From Holothuria scabra (taxonomy: Eukaryota > Echinodermata > Holothuroidea > Aspidochirotida > Holothuriidae), in the NCBI GenBank assembly GCA_037179385.1, contig CM074180.1:28687455-28751454 (forward strand): 64,000 bases of DNA. The letters are read 5' to 3'. Shown here one piece after another: positions 1 to 12,500 of this stretch (its first letter is position 1; every line of letters begins with the position of its first letter). Made by a program: the position numbers and the translations under genes. The notes beneath the pieces were generated by a model. That model worked only from the letters and a program-made list of their open reading frames with translations. It did no database searches and was not told the origin of the DNA.

Positions 1-338
1 ACGCATTAATACACCTGCTAATTGGGATATGCACCCTTTGGCCCTTCTTTGCCCTTCAACCTGTTAATAGTGTTATGTTATGTTATGTTATGTTGTCGCA
101 TGTTGTAAATTGTATTATGTACACAGTGCCGTGGCTAGCGCTCGTGACACCCAGGCCTCGTGAACTGCAGGAACGTTAACTACTTCGTGCTGAGCATCCG
201 CATTGATTTATCATTACTCTTCGTAGTGAGGCCAGGGCCTTAGCCAAAGATGTGAAATTAGTTTAGGCCTAGGCTTGGCCTATGTTCACTAATTTGAGGT
301 GAATTCAGGCTCATCCATCCTGTTGGTCTGATGATAGT
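1..338 (+). other. Upstream flank and presumed 5'UTR of CGRRF1
   Basis: A short (TTATG)n microsatellite lies at about 70-95, and several AGGCCTAGGCTTGGCC-type words at about 225-285. No TATA box or CpG island is evident. The transcription start cannot be placed from sequence, and an upstream non-coding exon is possible. Confidence 0.5.
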
Positions 339-517
339 ATGAAGATAGAAAAAGCTGCCGCAGATAGCATGGAATTGTCAATGTACGAAGAAACTCACTC
401 GCAATTTTCTGCGAAGGGCGCACAAGACCTGAGACAACTCGATGAGCCAACTGTTATTTTCACAGCTATATTTTGTTTTATGGTGTTTGTAATATTTCTC
501 ATCATGTTTTCTGATAA
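339..517 (+). CDS. CGRRF1: CGRRF1 exon 1: start and membrane anchor
   Basis: The ATG at 339 is the first in-frame ATG after an in-frame TGA at 300-302, which fixes the start if no upstream exon exists. The exon encodes a polar N-terminus (residues 1-36) and then a hydrophobic stretch from about P37 to F57, ending with SD, as expected for the single N-terminal membrane segment of CGRRF1. The donor GTAAGT at 518-523 leaves codon phase 2. The N-terminal sequence itself is poorly conserved, so assignment rests on the membrane segment and on phase agreement with exon 2. Confidence 0.8.
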
Positions 518-3500
518 GTAAGTTGAACAGTCTCTTTTGTTAGTGCATTTCAAAGAACAGAAATTTCAGAATTGACAAAGTTTTCCCTTGTCTCTCTTAC
601 AATTCGCAGAACTAGTGTACACAATATTTCCAGGACGCAGAGTTGTTTTGAATAGGCCTAATGTTAGTAAATATTTGTACAGTATAAGATCGCATGCGGC
701 AGGGCACGTTCATACCTGTCGGAGTAATTGCAGAATACCCGCAACTCCCAAGCTAGGCCTATACCTGGCCTAAACCCCTTAACCTGTATGACTTCAGTGT
801 CATCGGCCAACTACCCAACCACCGCAGAATATATGAGTAGGCTGGGGCAAAAATATTTTAAGTCCAACTTGTCTAGCCTAGCCTACCTTGGAGTAACTCT
901 GGGGATATGATGTCAAAGTGAGGAGGCAGAAGCAGCAGACTGTCTTCTTCTTCTTCTTTCAGAAATGGTGACACATTCGCACAGTCGGACATACTCTAGA
1001 GGTGGCCCCCCTAAGCCCTAACAAAACTGGTAATAAGATTTACGAGGTCTTTATGACCGTGGGTACTATCGATTAGATCACTTGGGAGACTATAACCGTG
1101 AAGCTCAGAGTGGACTCTAAGCTCAAACTAGCAGTTGTGGGGTTCGCCTGTTCTGCAATTGTGCCTACCTATCCATGGTGGAAAGGGGGAGGGGTGAGGG
1201 CAGGAATACCATTGCCTCTCTCCCATCAACCATGGCAGTTGTCAGGCTGTGGAGCATGCCAAATTTTTCTTTGGAACTGTTATGGCCCACCGTATTGTTC
1301 AACAATATGGATGCAGTTAGGGGGGTGGGGTGAGGGCAGGAATCCTGTGACCCCCCCACCCATCAAATTCTGATTTTAATTTTGTTTGTTAAGCTCTCTG
1401 CACCCTTTTAGTCTGTGTGATGTATTTTTCACAGTGACTCAAATGAGTTTATGCTATTTATTGGCCTGGTTTGGTTGATTGTTCATGTGCATAGGCCTAG
1501 GCTAATTTTAAGTGGAAGTTTTGGCAGAGCGCAGTTTAAGAGGGCAAAGAAGGAGAGTATTTCTGCCTTCCTATAAAGTTGTCATTTTAAATGATATTTG
1601 CAAGCTTAATCAAATGAGCAAGTTCCAACAGGTTCCCCCTGTATTTGGCAAACCAGGGTTGTTGATTTTTTTTAAAAAATAGAAAAAAAAAACAGATTTT
1701 AATGATTTAATCATTATTCAGATTTTTTTTAATGTCTAAAAGGCATGCTGTCACAAAATTTCCTGGATGCTGGTGTTTACTCCATAACGTACAAAGATGA
1801 AGTTTTCAGCTTCTAGGGCTATCATTTACAAAACAAAAACAAAAAAATAAGTATGGAAAAATGGAAATAAATACATCCCACTGTAGCAGTGTATACATGA
1901 AACACATAAGACAACCCTTGGTTTGTAATAATATGGGACACATGACCAAAGTATTGTGCTGTATGAAAATGTTTTGCATACAAAGACAGTGATTTCAAAT
2001 GAAGAAAATTTTGAGAAAATAAATCCCCAAAAGAAAACGCTAATTGAACAATACACACCAACAATCCTTTGGGAATAGTACGTATTAAGCAGGCTATACA
2101 GTAGGCATACAGTATATAGCTACAGTATGTTGAACTAGCTAGGGAGCTCAGTCGAAACAATTCCTGGTTGAAACAGGGAACAGGTCAGTACTCATTGTTA
2201 CTGAACTCATTGCACATTGGTTTAGTAGCAGATGAACGGGCAATTGATTACACCATGTAAAACTTAATGGTGTATGGAATGTAATAATGTACACAGTATA
2301 TTTATTAATTAAACAATCCATCTATCAATTCTCAATATTTCTAGTACTTGGACTTGGTAAGATCTCATTGGACATGGTAGGGGTCCTAATATGAGGGTTG
2401 GTAAAATGCAAAAATAGTTCCATGTCTGGTTCATAGAGTAACAATTTCATAAGCATCCTGTCTTTGAATCACCCCAAAATGAGCACCTTACACCACACTG
2501 TGGTACAGTATTACTAAAATATGTGCTATTTAAATTAGTGATTTTAGTCAGGGTGATTTAAATCAAACAACCCTGTGGCAAACCCTTTCAAGGAAACAGA
2601 AGATACCTTGGTGCATGTAAGGTTTGAGATTACAATGAATGATTTCTAATGCAACATTATGACATGTCCTTTGGGCTTTGAATTGTCAAGATTCACACAT
2701 TTTAATTTGTGATAGTTATGTATTAAATTGGGAATTAAAATTACATGGAAGTTTTCTGGCAAGACACTTATCTTAAAAAATTAGAAACACTTGTATGTAC
2801 TTGCCTATTGTTTTAGTCTGTAATGAATATCATATAATCATATCCAGATTGTTGAACAATATGGTGGGCCATCACAGTTCTATTGAGAAATTTGGGCATG
2901 CTTCATGACCTGACAGTTGCCATGGTTTACACTCTATTGTGTATCTTAGTGACACCATTATGGGAAAATCGGGACACATGCCCCCATAAACTCATCCAAA
3001 AGTTTTTGAGCTTTATTCCTTTGGGAGTAAGGTGAGGTGTGTATTCAACCACTTCATGGGTCAATTTTGATCATGTTCTATCCATTTCATTAAATTTCTT
3101 TCAGTGCATGTTTGCTCCAGAAATTATATGCAACATAAAATTTCTGTGTACTCTGTGTGCATCCGTCATGGTCTCTACTCCATAATTTGAAGTACTGCAG
3201 TTCAAAATTTTTCCAAGGGTGGCACTGTTTGGCATTCAGAAGACTAGGACACCATATTTTAACATAATCATCTCAAAAGGAGCCCCTCCCCCCTCCCTTT
3301 GGGATACAAAACTGTTCATGTGAATGTTTTATTTCCTGAAAATGTATGATGTAGTGTGAAAAGAATGACACAGTGATAAGGTATGCATTTCAGTATCCCT
3401 TTCCTAGTTCTGCAATTGGGTTCTGCAGGTGGCCACCCCCAAATAAAAATCCTGTCGATGCCTGTGGTTAAAATGCTTCTGTCAATAGCACAAATGAATT

Positions 3501-6500
3501 AGGCCTAGAATGTAGTTGGGTGGGTGTTTTTTTTTCATAGACATAGCAAAGTATCAAGTCGAATTTCATTAAGTATGGACCAGTAAGGATCCACAGGCAT
3601 TCAAAGCCTTATAAATGCATACCCTACAGTACACACTATAGTTCACTGGATATCGTGTTTACCGAATTTGGTGCACTGTTGAAAATTCTTTCATTTCTGA
3701 CTGTAGCAAAGCACCATCTTACACTGTTGAACAATAAGATCTACCAAATCAAACAAGCCATTGTTTTTGTCCACACTGGAACCCAAACAGATCAATTGGC
3801 TTTTTCTTTACCCAAATTAGTTTTAAGTAATTATGCCTCACTAGGCTGTGGCTTACAGTTTATTCTTGAATTAGGTCAGTGGAAATCAAATTATTTTCTC
3901 CAAGTATCTCAGTTGTTGTTAGCAGGAGATTGCCAAATTATCAGCCGACATTGTGAGATTCCATAAAATATAGTAAGGCATCATACAAATTGCAGCATAG
4001 CTTTGATTGCTTACAAACTCAACCTACAGTACAGTACTGTATATGCAATTTCTCAGATTAACAACTAACAGTAACTTTTGCTCAATCAACATGATTCACA
4101 AAAGTTTGAAGAGATCTAATTTAATTTTCAACAATTCAAGTTACAGTTCGACCGGTTATTGATTCAGCATACAGTAGCTGTAAGGGACGTTTCAGTTCAG
4201 TTGTAGAATATATTTCTAATTTTTGGTTTCAATGAAAAGAGAAACCTACACATTCATGATGGTGTGCAGGTGTATGCATGTATGTGTGTTCCTATGTGTG
4301 TGAGTTGTTGTGGCATTTTGCTTGTTTACATGATATGTTTGGAAGGGAAGATCTGACAGTTCTCAAACATAGTACATGTAAGCCTCATACTGACAGGAAG
4401 AACCCTATTGTTTTTGGTCAAGGGTGAAAGTCATCAGGGGTAACAGGGGGTTAAACTCTTATACCTTGTTTGAAGAATATTCTAAGGCACTGCATGAAAC
4501 TTGGATTGATTTAGCTTTTTGAATGTAGATGTGTTATGGTTAGTACTCTAGGACAACCGCTTAGTTTTTGGTGGGGTCAAAGTTCATCTTGGGTCACTAG
4601 GGAATAAATGCGGCAGTATTTGAAATAGTAAATGTATGTATCGTTAAAATTTCAATGTATTTTTGCATTCTGGTTAAAGTTGTGTGCACAAAATTCTGCT
4701 CATCCATGTCACATGCTCAGCTAACCATGAGTCTGTCACGTAACAAACATTGATGCCATAAAAGTTCAACATTTATAAACATCAATAAAACTTTGCAAAG
4801 TTAGCTGTAAAATTTTGTCATGTGTCTTCCTCATTGTGCTGTACAATATACAGTCTATTGGTGTTCTTTGGATTATCTGTTGAAAATGAATCTTGACATG
4901 CGGGTGGTAGTACATGTAGCAAATGAAGGAAATGAAGTTAAGTACACAGCCAGTAGATATGACAGCTTTGGCAGTAACCAGTCAAATTGTTCCCAGCTAA
5001 AGATAGAGTTACAGTACCAGGCATTTGCCAACATTACCAGGAGACTGAATAATTGGACACAACCTTCTTTTACTGGCAGAAAAAAATTGTAGAAAATTTG
5101 ATTGGCTCAAGTGGGGTAGATTCAATTGGCGGTAGAGTGAGGCTTTTTTGCCAGTCCAAACGATAAACTGGCTTTCAAATTTGGCTGGCAACTTACCTGC
5201 TTTAACACATTAATGTTGGTGTGTTGTTAATTGATGCCATCTCACTATATGTAACCATGTTCAATTGCTCTTTTGCAAGTTACACCAGTTTTAATGCTAA
5301 TTTATCAATTAAAGCCAGGAAGACCTGATCTGTGTGTGTCAAGACTGTCTGAAATTGCTTCTATTTGTTGTCATGTTGAAAAAGCGAAATTTCAGAATAA
5401 TACTGGTCATAGACGAAATGTTTGTTCTTCATTTTAATTTTTACAGGATATTCATAGAGACATCTGCTAGTATTCAGGAACCGGTACGAGAGCTACCAAT
5501 GGTTATAGCCAAACTGCCATTTCAAGTAGATTTTCAACATTTAGATAAGGCCACAATTACAGGTAAATGAGGTCTTTAGATACCTTTAAAATTTTGATCA
5601 GGGATTTTATTTGCATATTATTGTACTAAATAGGAAATGCAGTCACCCCAACTTGAAGTAGTGTAGCACACTGTCCTGTTCCATGATTGGCCCTTGAAAG
5701 TCATGTGACAATATTTCTTCTCCTCAAAGGTAGAAAGTACTAGGAATTACTTCTTAGTTTACCTTGAGAATATGCAATATTGAAGTCTTAGAATTTTATG
5801 AAGATACTGTTAAGGGCAATAAAGAGAAAATTATGAGATTTAGCTGTTGGTTCAGAATAAGTTTTGAGCGACTGCTCTTGTTCTTTAAAGGGGAAGTTTA
5901 AGCAAAAATTCAATTTTCATATGTGAAAGAAGAACCAAATCTACACACTGTGATGAAATTTCCATTCAAATAGGACAAACATTTCTAGAGATATTACTAA
6001 ATGAAGTTACTAGATTTGTCTTCCAAAGTGAGCTTGAGGGCAGCAGAGGTTATATCACTTCCTCACATTGACAAGGAATGCTTTGTTCCCCTTTGTTTTT
6101 CAGAATGTTGTGTGGACCTTGGAGTTAGTAGAAATATGACCTCCCTGTGGGGAATGCAAAGTGAAGTGAAGTTCTCATGCCACTTATGCAATCACATTTT
6201 GAAAATATGGGATTGTTGAGGAGAAAATGGGCTCTAAATTTTAAAGAAAAACAAAAGGCTGTACATTAATGTGGGGATACAGTGACATGTAGGCTTGCTT
6301 CAAGTTCACTTTTTGTTCATGCATGAGAGGAAACTCCCCTTAGCTCATTTGAAAAATTTGAAGTACCCAAGCAGAAGAAAAGATAAATCATGAGAGCCGT
6401 CACTGTTTTTGTGTTCAGTGTCACAGAAGAATACAATCACAATGCCTCTCTTGTGCTGGTCACTGGACATTTCCTGTGTAGCTTCATGGATCAATGCACA

Positions 6501-9500
6501 CACACAATACTCCATGGAAATTGACTTAATCCATCTTTCCTGCCATGTGCCTGCTATGGCGGGTACCAAATTTGAAAAGTAGCTTAGGGGCTTTTCCCAG
6601 CATGTTAAAAATGTGACAACTTTACTTGCTTATATCTTGAGAACCACACATCAGATTTTAATGCAAATTTCACCAAAATGCATAGAATAAGTACTGTATC
6701 TCTCCAACATATCAAAATCTGATATGACCTTAAACCTTTCTTTTAAGTTTAAGCAGTGTGCAGCTGCACTGTATGGTGATTGCATTGTGCATACTTCCTA
6801 CAATCATATTATTGAACTTAAATATCATTGAGGTATCATAAACAGTAAATGGTAAATATACCAAAATCCCACTGGTCATGGGAATCTAGAAATTTGCATG
6901 TGGGATATTGCACACGATTTGTATTTTCCACGCCTTGAAAGTCATGGAAAACTTTCAAGTTTCTCTAAAAGTCATGAAAAATTATGATACTGCTTGATTT
7001 TTGAAAAATGTCTTACCTTCATCTACCTAGAGAAAGTTGCAAATTTTGTTATCAAATATTAGAAGGTACCTTTTTAGTCTGGGTTGGCCACCAGGCCCTT
7101 GGGAAAGTCATGGAATGCTTTTTTTTATATAAAACATGGAATGTCAAGGAATGATCAGTTGTAAAGCATGAACAGTCAAAGAAGTGTACAGTAGATGGAG
7201 TAAAGTGTGAGAACCATGACAAAGAAAACACCTGTAGTTTTGCATTCATGTGTTGTCATGACAAATATCCTGCACATATGTAAGTATGCAGATAATAGTA
7301 TCAAAGTTTCGCATGGTTTTGTTAGATGATACCTCCCTTGGGTGCAAAAATCAGCAATTTGGGAAACTCACTGTAAGGAACATTATAGTATTTGGAGGGA
7401 AACAAAGTCATTTGGAGGAAAATTTGGCTTTTTCTATGATACAGAACATCATGTAACAATTGTGGAATAATCCACTTACTTGCTGGGAAAAAACATTCTT
7501 TTTAGTTCTGGTTGAGACCAAGCCTTACAGGGACTGATCATAGAGGGTAACATCTGATTAGCAATTACTTGATGAATCTGACTTTTAAGGGAAGAGTCAT
7601 TTATCTAACTGACATTTATGGCCAAGTTGCTTATGTATTTCCTTTGTCCTCCTGCTGACATCTAATTCTTGCTGCATTTTAAATTGTTGTATTAATATAC
7701 CATCCGTTGAAGCATGCTGACTGTAATTTGGAATTTCAATCAATTTTCTTTTTCCTTACTCATGCCTTGAGGTGGATGAGAGACCACATTGTATACCCTG
7801 TAATTGTGCTCTCACCATTAGTCACATTGTCATTGACAGATATGATTCTCCTCTATTCCCCAGAAGTACATGTACATTAAGTATATGTTGTGCCAAACCT
7901 GAACACTCTATTTGAGCAGACAAATCCTTCTCTTATTTTGCACTTTCTCAAGGAAAATAAACTGTTTGAAAATTTGTTGACATGGCTCCTGCATTTTTCT
8001 TGATATTTTAATAGACTTTTACCCTATCTTTGAGTTTTTTTTAAGTTACTTTACCCCAACATTGCACCATTTTCTTTTTAAGGGGACATGCAGCTCACTA
8101 ACCTTTCCTTTCATTTCAAACCATTGAGAGCAGAAAACTAACTCCTACCTTAATGCATTTTCATTGTGAAAGAAGAGAGTTCAGTTTAGCTTCCATGCAC
8201 TTGGTGATTTAATTCATTCTTTTGATTAATGTTTGCTTATCTTTGTTCTTGTTGACAGGTGGTGTCCATATAAAGATTACTGCTACAGAGCCTGTGGAGT
8301 TGTCCTGTTACTGGGGTGCTTCCTGTCAGCTCTTTATTCATGCATTAAACAGTGATCCATTTTACTTACTCTATGACGTTGAATACTTGGATCAAGTTGA
8401 GAGCAGAAGGTTTGTGTATTATAACTTGGAAAGGAATCAAAATGGCAGATTTGAAAACAGTTTTTGTTATTATAATGCAGTTTGAGTATTCTTTACAATA
8501 TTACAATATTCTTTTACACTAAGAGACCGTGTGTTTGGTCTAACGGTAAGAGCATCCACCTCTCACATATAAGGCCCGGGTTCAATTCCAAGGTTGAGTC
8601 ATACCAAAGACCCAAAAAAAGGAACCTACTGCTGTTGTGTGTGATGCTCCATATAAGCAATTGAGAAGGGAAAACAAGCCAGTGAGCCACAACTGGAAAA
8701 AATGCCGTGGCCGGCTCAACTTGAACCAATAGGTTGGAAACTGGGCTTTAAAACTCTAACTTTACACTAAGTGATATTTATCACGTAGTGTAGAAGTAGC
8801 ATAATTGAATTTGTTGTTTTTAATAGGCTTATTTAATAACCATTTAAATTTGTGAGCATAGAATGTACGGTATTGGAATGTTATAAATAGGGCTGTCACG
8901 TTTAAACGTATAAACGAACGATCGGCCGTTTAAACGGCGCTTTCATAGCCCAAACGTTTAAACGATATGAACGAAGTTTGCTCCCAAACTTCTTCGAGCT
9001 AACACTATAACATTAGTGTGACTAGTCAGTGTAGCACACTGCACAATAACTAACGTTAGGCCTAATGCCTAACTACATGCATAGGCCTAGGCCTACAAGT
9101 CGAATCTGCGACGTTGATTTTACTTTCAATCTTCATTAAAACTAAATCCTTGAGTCTACAATTACAACACCGAACTTTCGGTAATAATATGCCCGTTAGA
9201 GTATGTATAATTTTAATACCATGATATCGATCACTTAACGTTGCGCGAGCTCAGTTTAGCTCGGGCAGGTATGTAGTCTGTTTAGTGAAGAAGCCTGCGC
9301 GGCAGCAGTTAGCTGCCCGTGGACGGCAAAGCCGCCGTGTTCAGACATGCATTTCCTGTACTACATACATAATACATATCGGGTACGCAGGTACCCAAAG
9401 AGCCAGCAACGCATGTCCCGGATGTTTTGTGATAATAGAGGGCGGCATGCCAAAAATATTGTCTCAAAGCCAGTACTAGTACATATCATCGCGTTTACGG

Positions 9501-12500
9501 TAGATTCTAAGGGAAATCAAGGGCGGTTATATTTGGACATCGTTTAAACGGTAAACGAACGTTTATTTTGACCGTTTAAACGTTTAGGCAATTAAACGGA
9601 AACTGACAGCCCTAGTTATAAATCTCTGCTTTAAATATTTGAATGACCACACTACAATATTGAAGCTGAACCTACCTGTACTGTATCAAAGACTTATTTC
9701 ATGATATGGGAAGTTTTCCCATATTTCATTTTTATGCATGATACTGTACCTGGTCACAAAAATTCTGTTTTCTCTTCTATTGCATCATATAAAAAAAAAA
9801 ATAAAAATGCATCTGCTGCTTCAAAATTACCATTGATCATACCTTTACTGAAGTGTTGAGATTTTGCAACTTAGCTGCTCTCGTTGTTATTGTTGTACTA
9901 AATTACTCCACAAAGGAGTGTTCAGCTATGTACTGTACCTTTTGATAGTACTCCTGTGAAATGTTGTTAACCCAATAAATATGGCACATGGTACAAACAA
10001 TTTTTATCAAAGCAAGGTGATGTGTGATACTTTTCAATGGACTGATTTCTGAAATACTTTTTGGTTCCTTGTGTAACAAAGGAACCTATGCAGTCACCTT
10101 GGCGTATGTATGTGTGTGTGTGTGTGTATGTGACGAATTGGAATGAGAGGTATGTGGTGCAAGCTCAATAACCAAGTAACATAGGGGGATGGCATAATGG
10201 AAAGTTGTGTTCGTCTAAGTGAAGTGCACGTGAAGACTATTTGGGTGATATGTCTTTTCAATTGGTTTGAAAGTTCAGCTGGAGTTTAATGCCTTTAGAA
10301 AAATGCAATGTATAAAAGAAAGGAAGAATTATAACCCCCTCTCAGTCTAAAAGCAGTTTAGTTAACAATCATGCCAGTAATGCAATTTTTATTAAAAAAC
10401 ACCTTTTCCTCATATACAGTATTTAATCAAGCTATTTGCAATGCAAGCTGTGACTCCAATTTTTATAATATTGTGTATACATATCACAATAGTAAAATAC
10501 GAAAGCAGTTTCTCTTCTTTACCTCTGCTTTTACCCTAGGGACTACAATGGCATTTCTAACACCTTTAGGTTAAAAAGTCAAGTTGAAAGTCATTTTACA
10601 GAGCTATGTTTGTTTCTTGGTCTTCTAGCCAAATTGTGAAGTAGAAATTGGTGGTAATAAATCACTCTCAGGCTGCCATTGGTAGCAGACCTGTGAACTT
10701 TTCCTTATTTTTGCTTTTGAGGCAAACCATTAGGTAGTCTTAAGGACAACCATGACATAATTTCTAGTCATCCATCATAAATTTTGGTGGTCAGGAATGA
10801 CCAGATGACTGTTAAGTTTCTTTGGTGCTAAACGAACTTTTGACCTACATTGGCTGTGTTTGACCTTTGTGACTTCTTTGTAAGGTCTGGATTTGAATTG
10901 TTGAGATTGACCCAAAAGGCAATTAACCACCCTCCTATACTACCCCAAACTCAAGGAAATGACATTTTAGTGAACGGTGATGAGTGTGTGTATTTGTCAC
11001 ATGGAATTGGGGATGTGCAGTGTGATAATTTGGAAAGTTAAGTGTTCCATTTCTCTCAAACTGCAAGTGCTTGTATGATTTTGAAATTTAATGTGCCCCT
11101 ATATTTTTGTGTGATGGCCAAAAGTCATTGGGGTTAAAGGTGCAAATTTTCCCTTACGCAGCGACTACCTTAATACAATATCATCTTAAATGCAAGGAAC
11201 CATAGTGCCCTTGGGCTCTTGTTTAAATTATCAGTGCAACCATGAAGCTACCATCACTGTGTTGGTAGCTCCATGGTGCAATCATCCTGTTTATTAACTG
11301 AAGGGAAAATGCAGTCACTTCGATGTGGATAATTGTAGTCTTCTGCCATGTTTCATGATTGGCTATTGAGAGTCATGTGACATTGTTTTTCTCTATGAAT
11401 AATGTAATTTAGGAGATTAACTCACTGGTTTACCTGGAATATGCAGTAAAATAAGTCTTGCAATTTTATGAAAGATACTTTTAAGCAAAATATGAAGTAA
11501 TCTGTAGAATCTGGCTGTTGTTTCAAAATAAGTTTGCCCCTGATTATACTTCACAGGATGCAACTCTTCTGTGTTCATGCTTGTTTGCCACCATGCTCTC
11601 AAGGAATCGTTCATTTAGTCAAAACTTATCACCTTCATTAACTCTTGTCTGTTCGTTGACCCATTGGTTCCTGGATTGCCTTCATCAGGCAATCAAGTGA
11701 TACACACCAGAATGACAGAGTGGATAAGGGAAAGTTTTGAAAAGTATATTCTGCAGTTCATTTCATGCATAGCTTTGTTAGGGAAAGATGAACAGAGTTA
11801 TTGTTTCTACATTTATTTTCAAGCAGTTTGAGACTTCTTAAAGTGCAAAGTTTTGAAGAAACACTGGGCATCACTGTAGATGAAGCCAAAAGCTTTAGAA
11901 GTTGAGATGTTAAAACTCAAACAACTCAACAATTGAACAAACCAAACCAAACTGCACCCTCTCCATTCAATACTGTACATGAACCAAATTAATTTTCTGT
12001 TTGCATTTAAAAGATGGGAGACCAGGGCTTGAAATGAGTTGTTGTCTCCTTGCCACGGGTAATTGATTTTTGCCTGGGACAACTTATATTTTGCATTTAT
12101 TGTCTGTAATAAAAACACTCATACTGTACAGTACCTGTTTACACACTTCATGTAAGCTTGCTTTTAACCTTTATCTTTGGAAGGGAAATTACCCTCGGCA
12201 GGGCTCTGTGAAAACGTACATGTCTGCAACTTACTGACAGTACTTTATCACCTCCAAGATTGTACAATTGTACAAGTTTCCTCAAAAGCTTCAGTGGTAG
12301 ACCACTATATTTATGACGGATCCAGATTACTTTTTGTTGGGGCAACCTTAAGTTTGGAGGATCACCGAAATTTTTGTAACCACTTGACCCTCTGACAGCT
12401 GATTTTTCACCCTTATTTTGAGCCCTGAAGACTTAATATTAGTACTAGAAAAAACTGTCAACAAATGGGGTTCCACTTTAATTAGCTCAAATGCAATTAA

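Larger units (their letters stand above)
518..5446 (+). other. CGRRF1 intron 1
   Basis: This 4.9-kb intron holds a hAT-like element (1654-2575) and an inverted pair of a short repeat (1226-1303 and 2850-2927). GA-rich GGGGTGAGGGCAGGAAT is repeated at about 1190-1208 and 1327-1345. The remaining 3000-5440 stretch is AT-rich with no supported exon; short open frames there have no family features or splice support. Confidence 0.75.
5563..8258 (+). other. CGRRF1 intron 2
   Basis: This 2.7-kb intron contains repeat family E copy 1 (5635-5880) and family A copy 1 (5886-6747) with a nested insertion. A stretch at about 6930-7160 repeats words such as AAAGTCATGGAA. Nothing else supported is visible up to 8258. 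Confidence 0.75.

Noticed and set aside
3655..3966. 103-codon open frame on the + strand
   Set aside because: It starts at a GTG, lies in CGRRF1 intron 1 and shows no domain; composition is ordinary for AT-rich intron sequence.
8536..8589. Possible functional tRNA gene
   Set aside because: Box A and box B are present, but no acceptor stem pairs with a 3' partner at tRNA length and the sequence continues into a SINE body with flanking target duplications.
9285..9547. Open frames inside the hAT-like element
   Set aside because: They show no RNase-H-like transposase, BED zinc-finger or dimerisation motifs, so the element is treated as non-autonomous.
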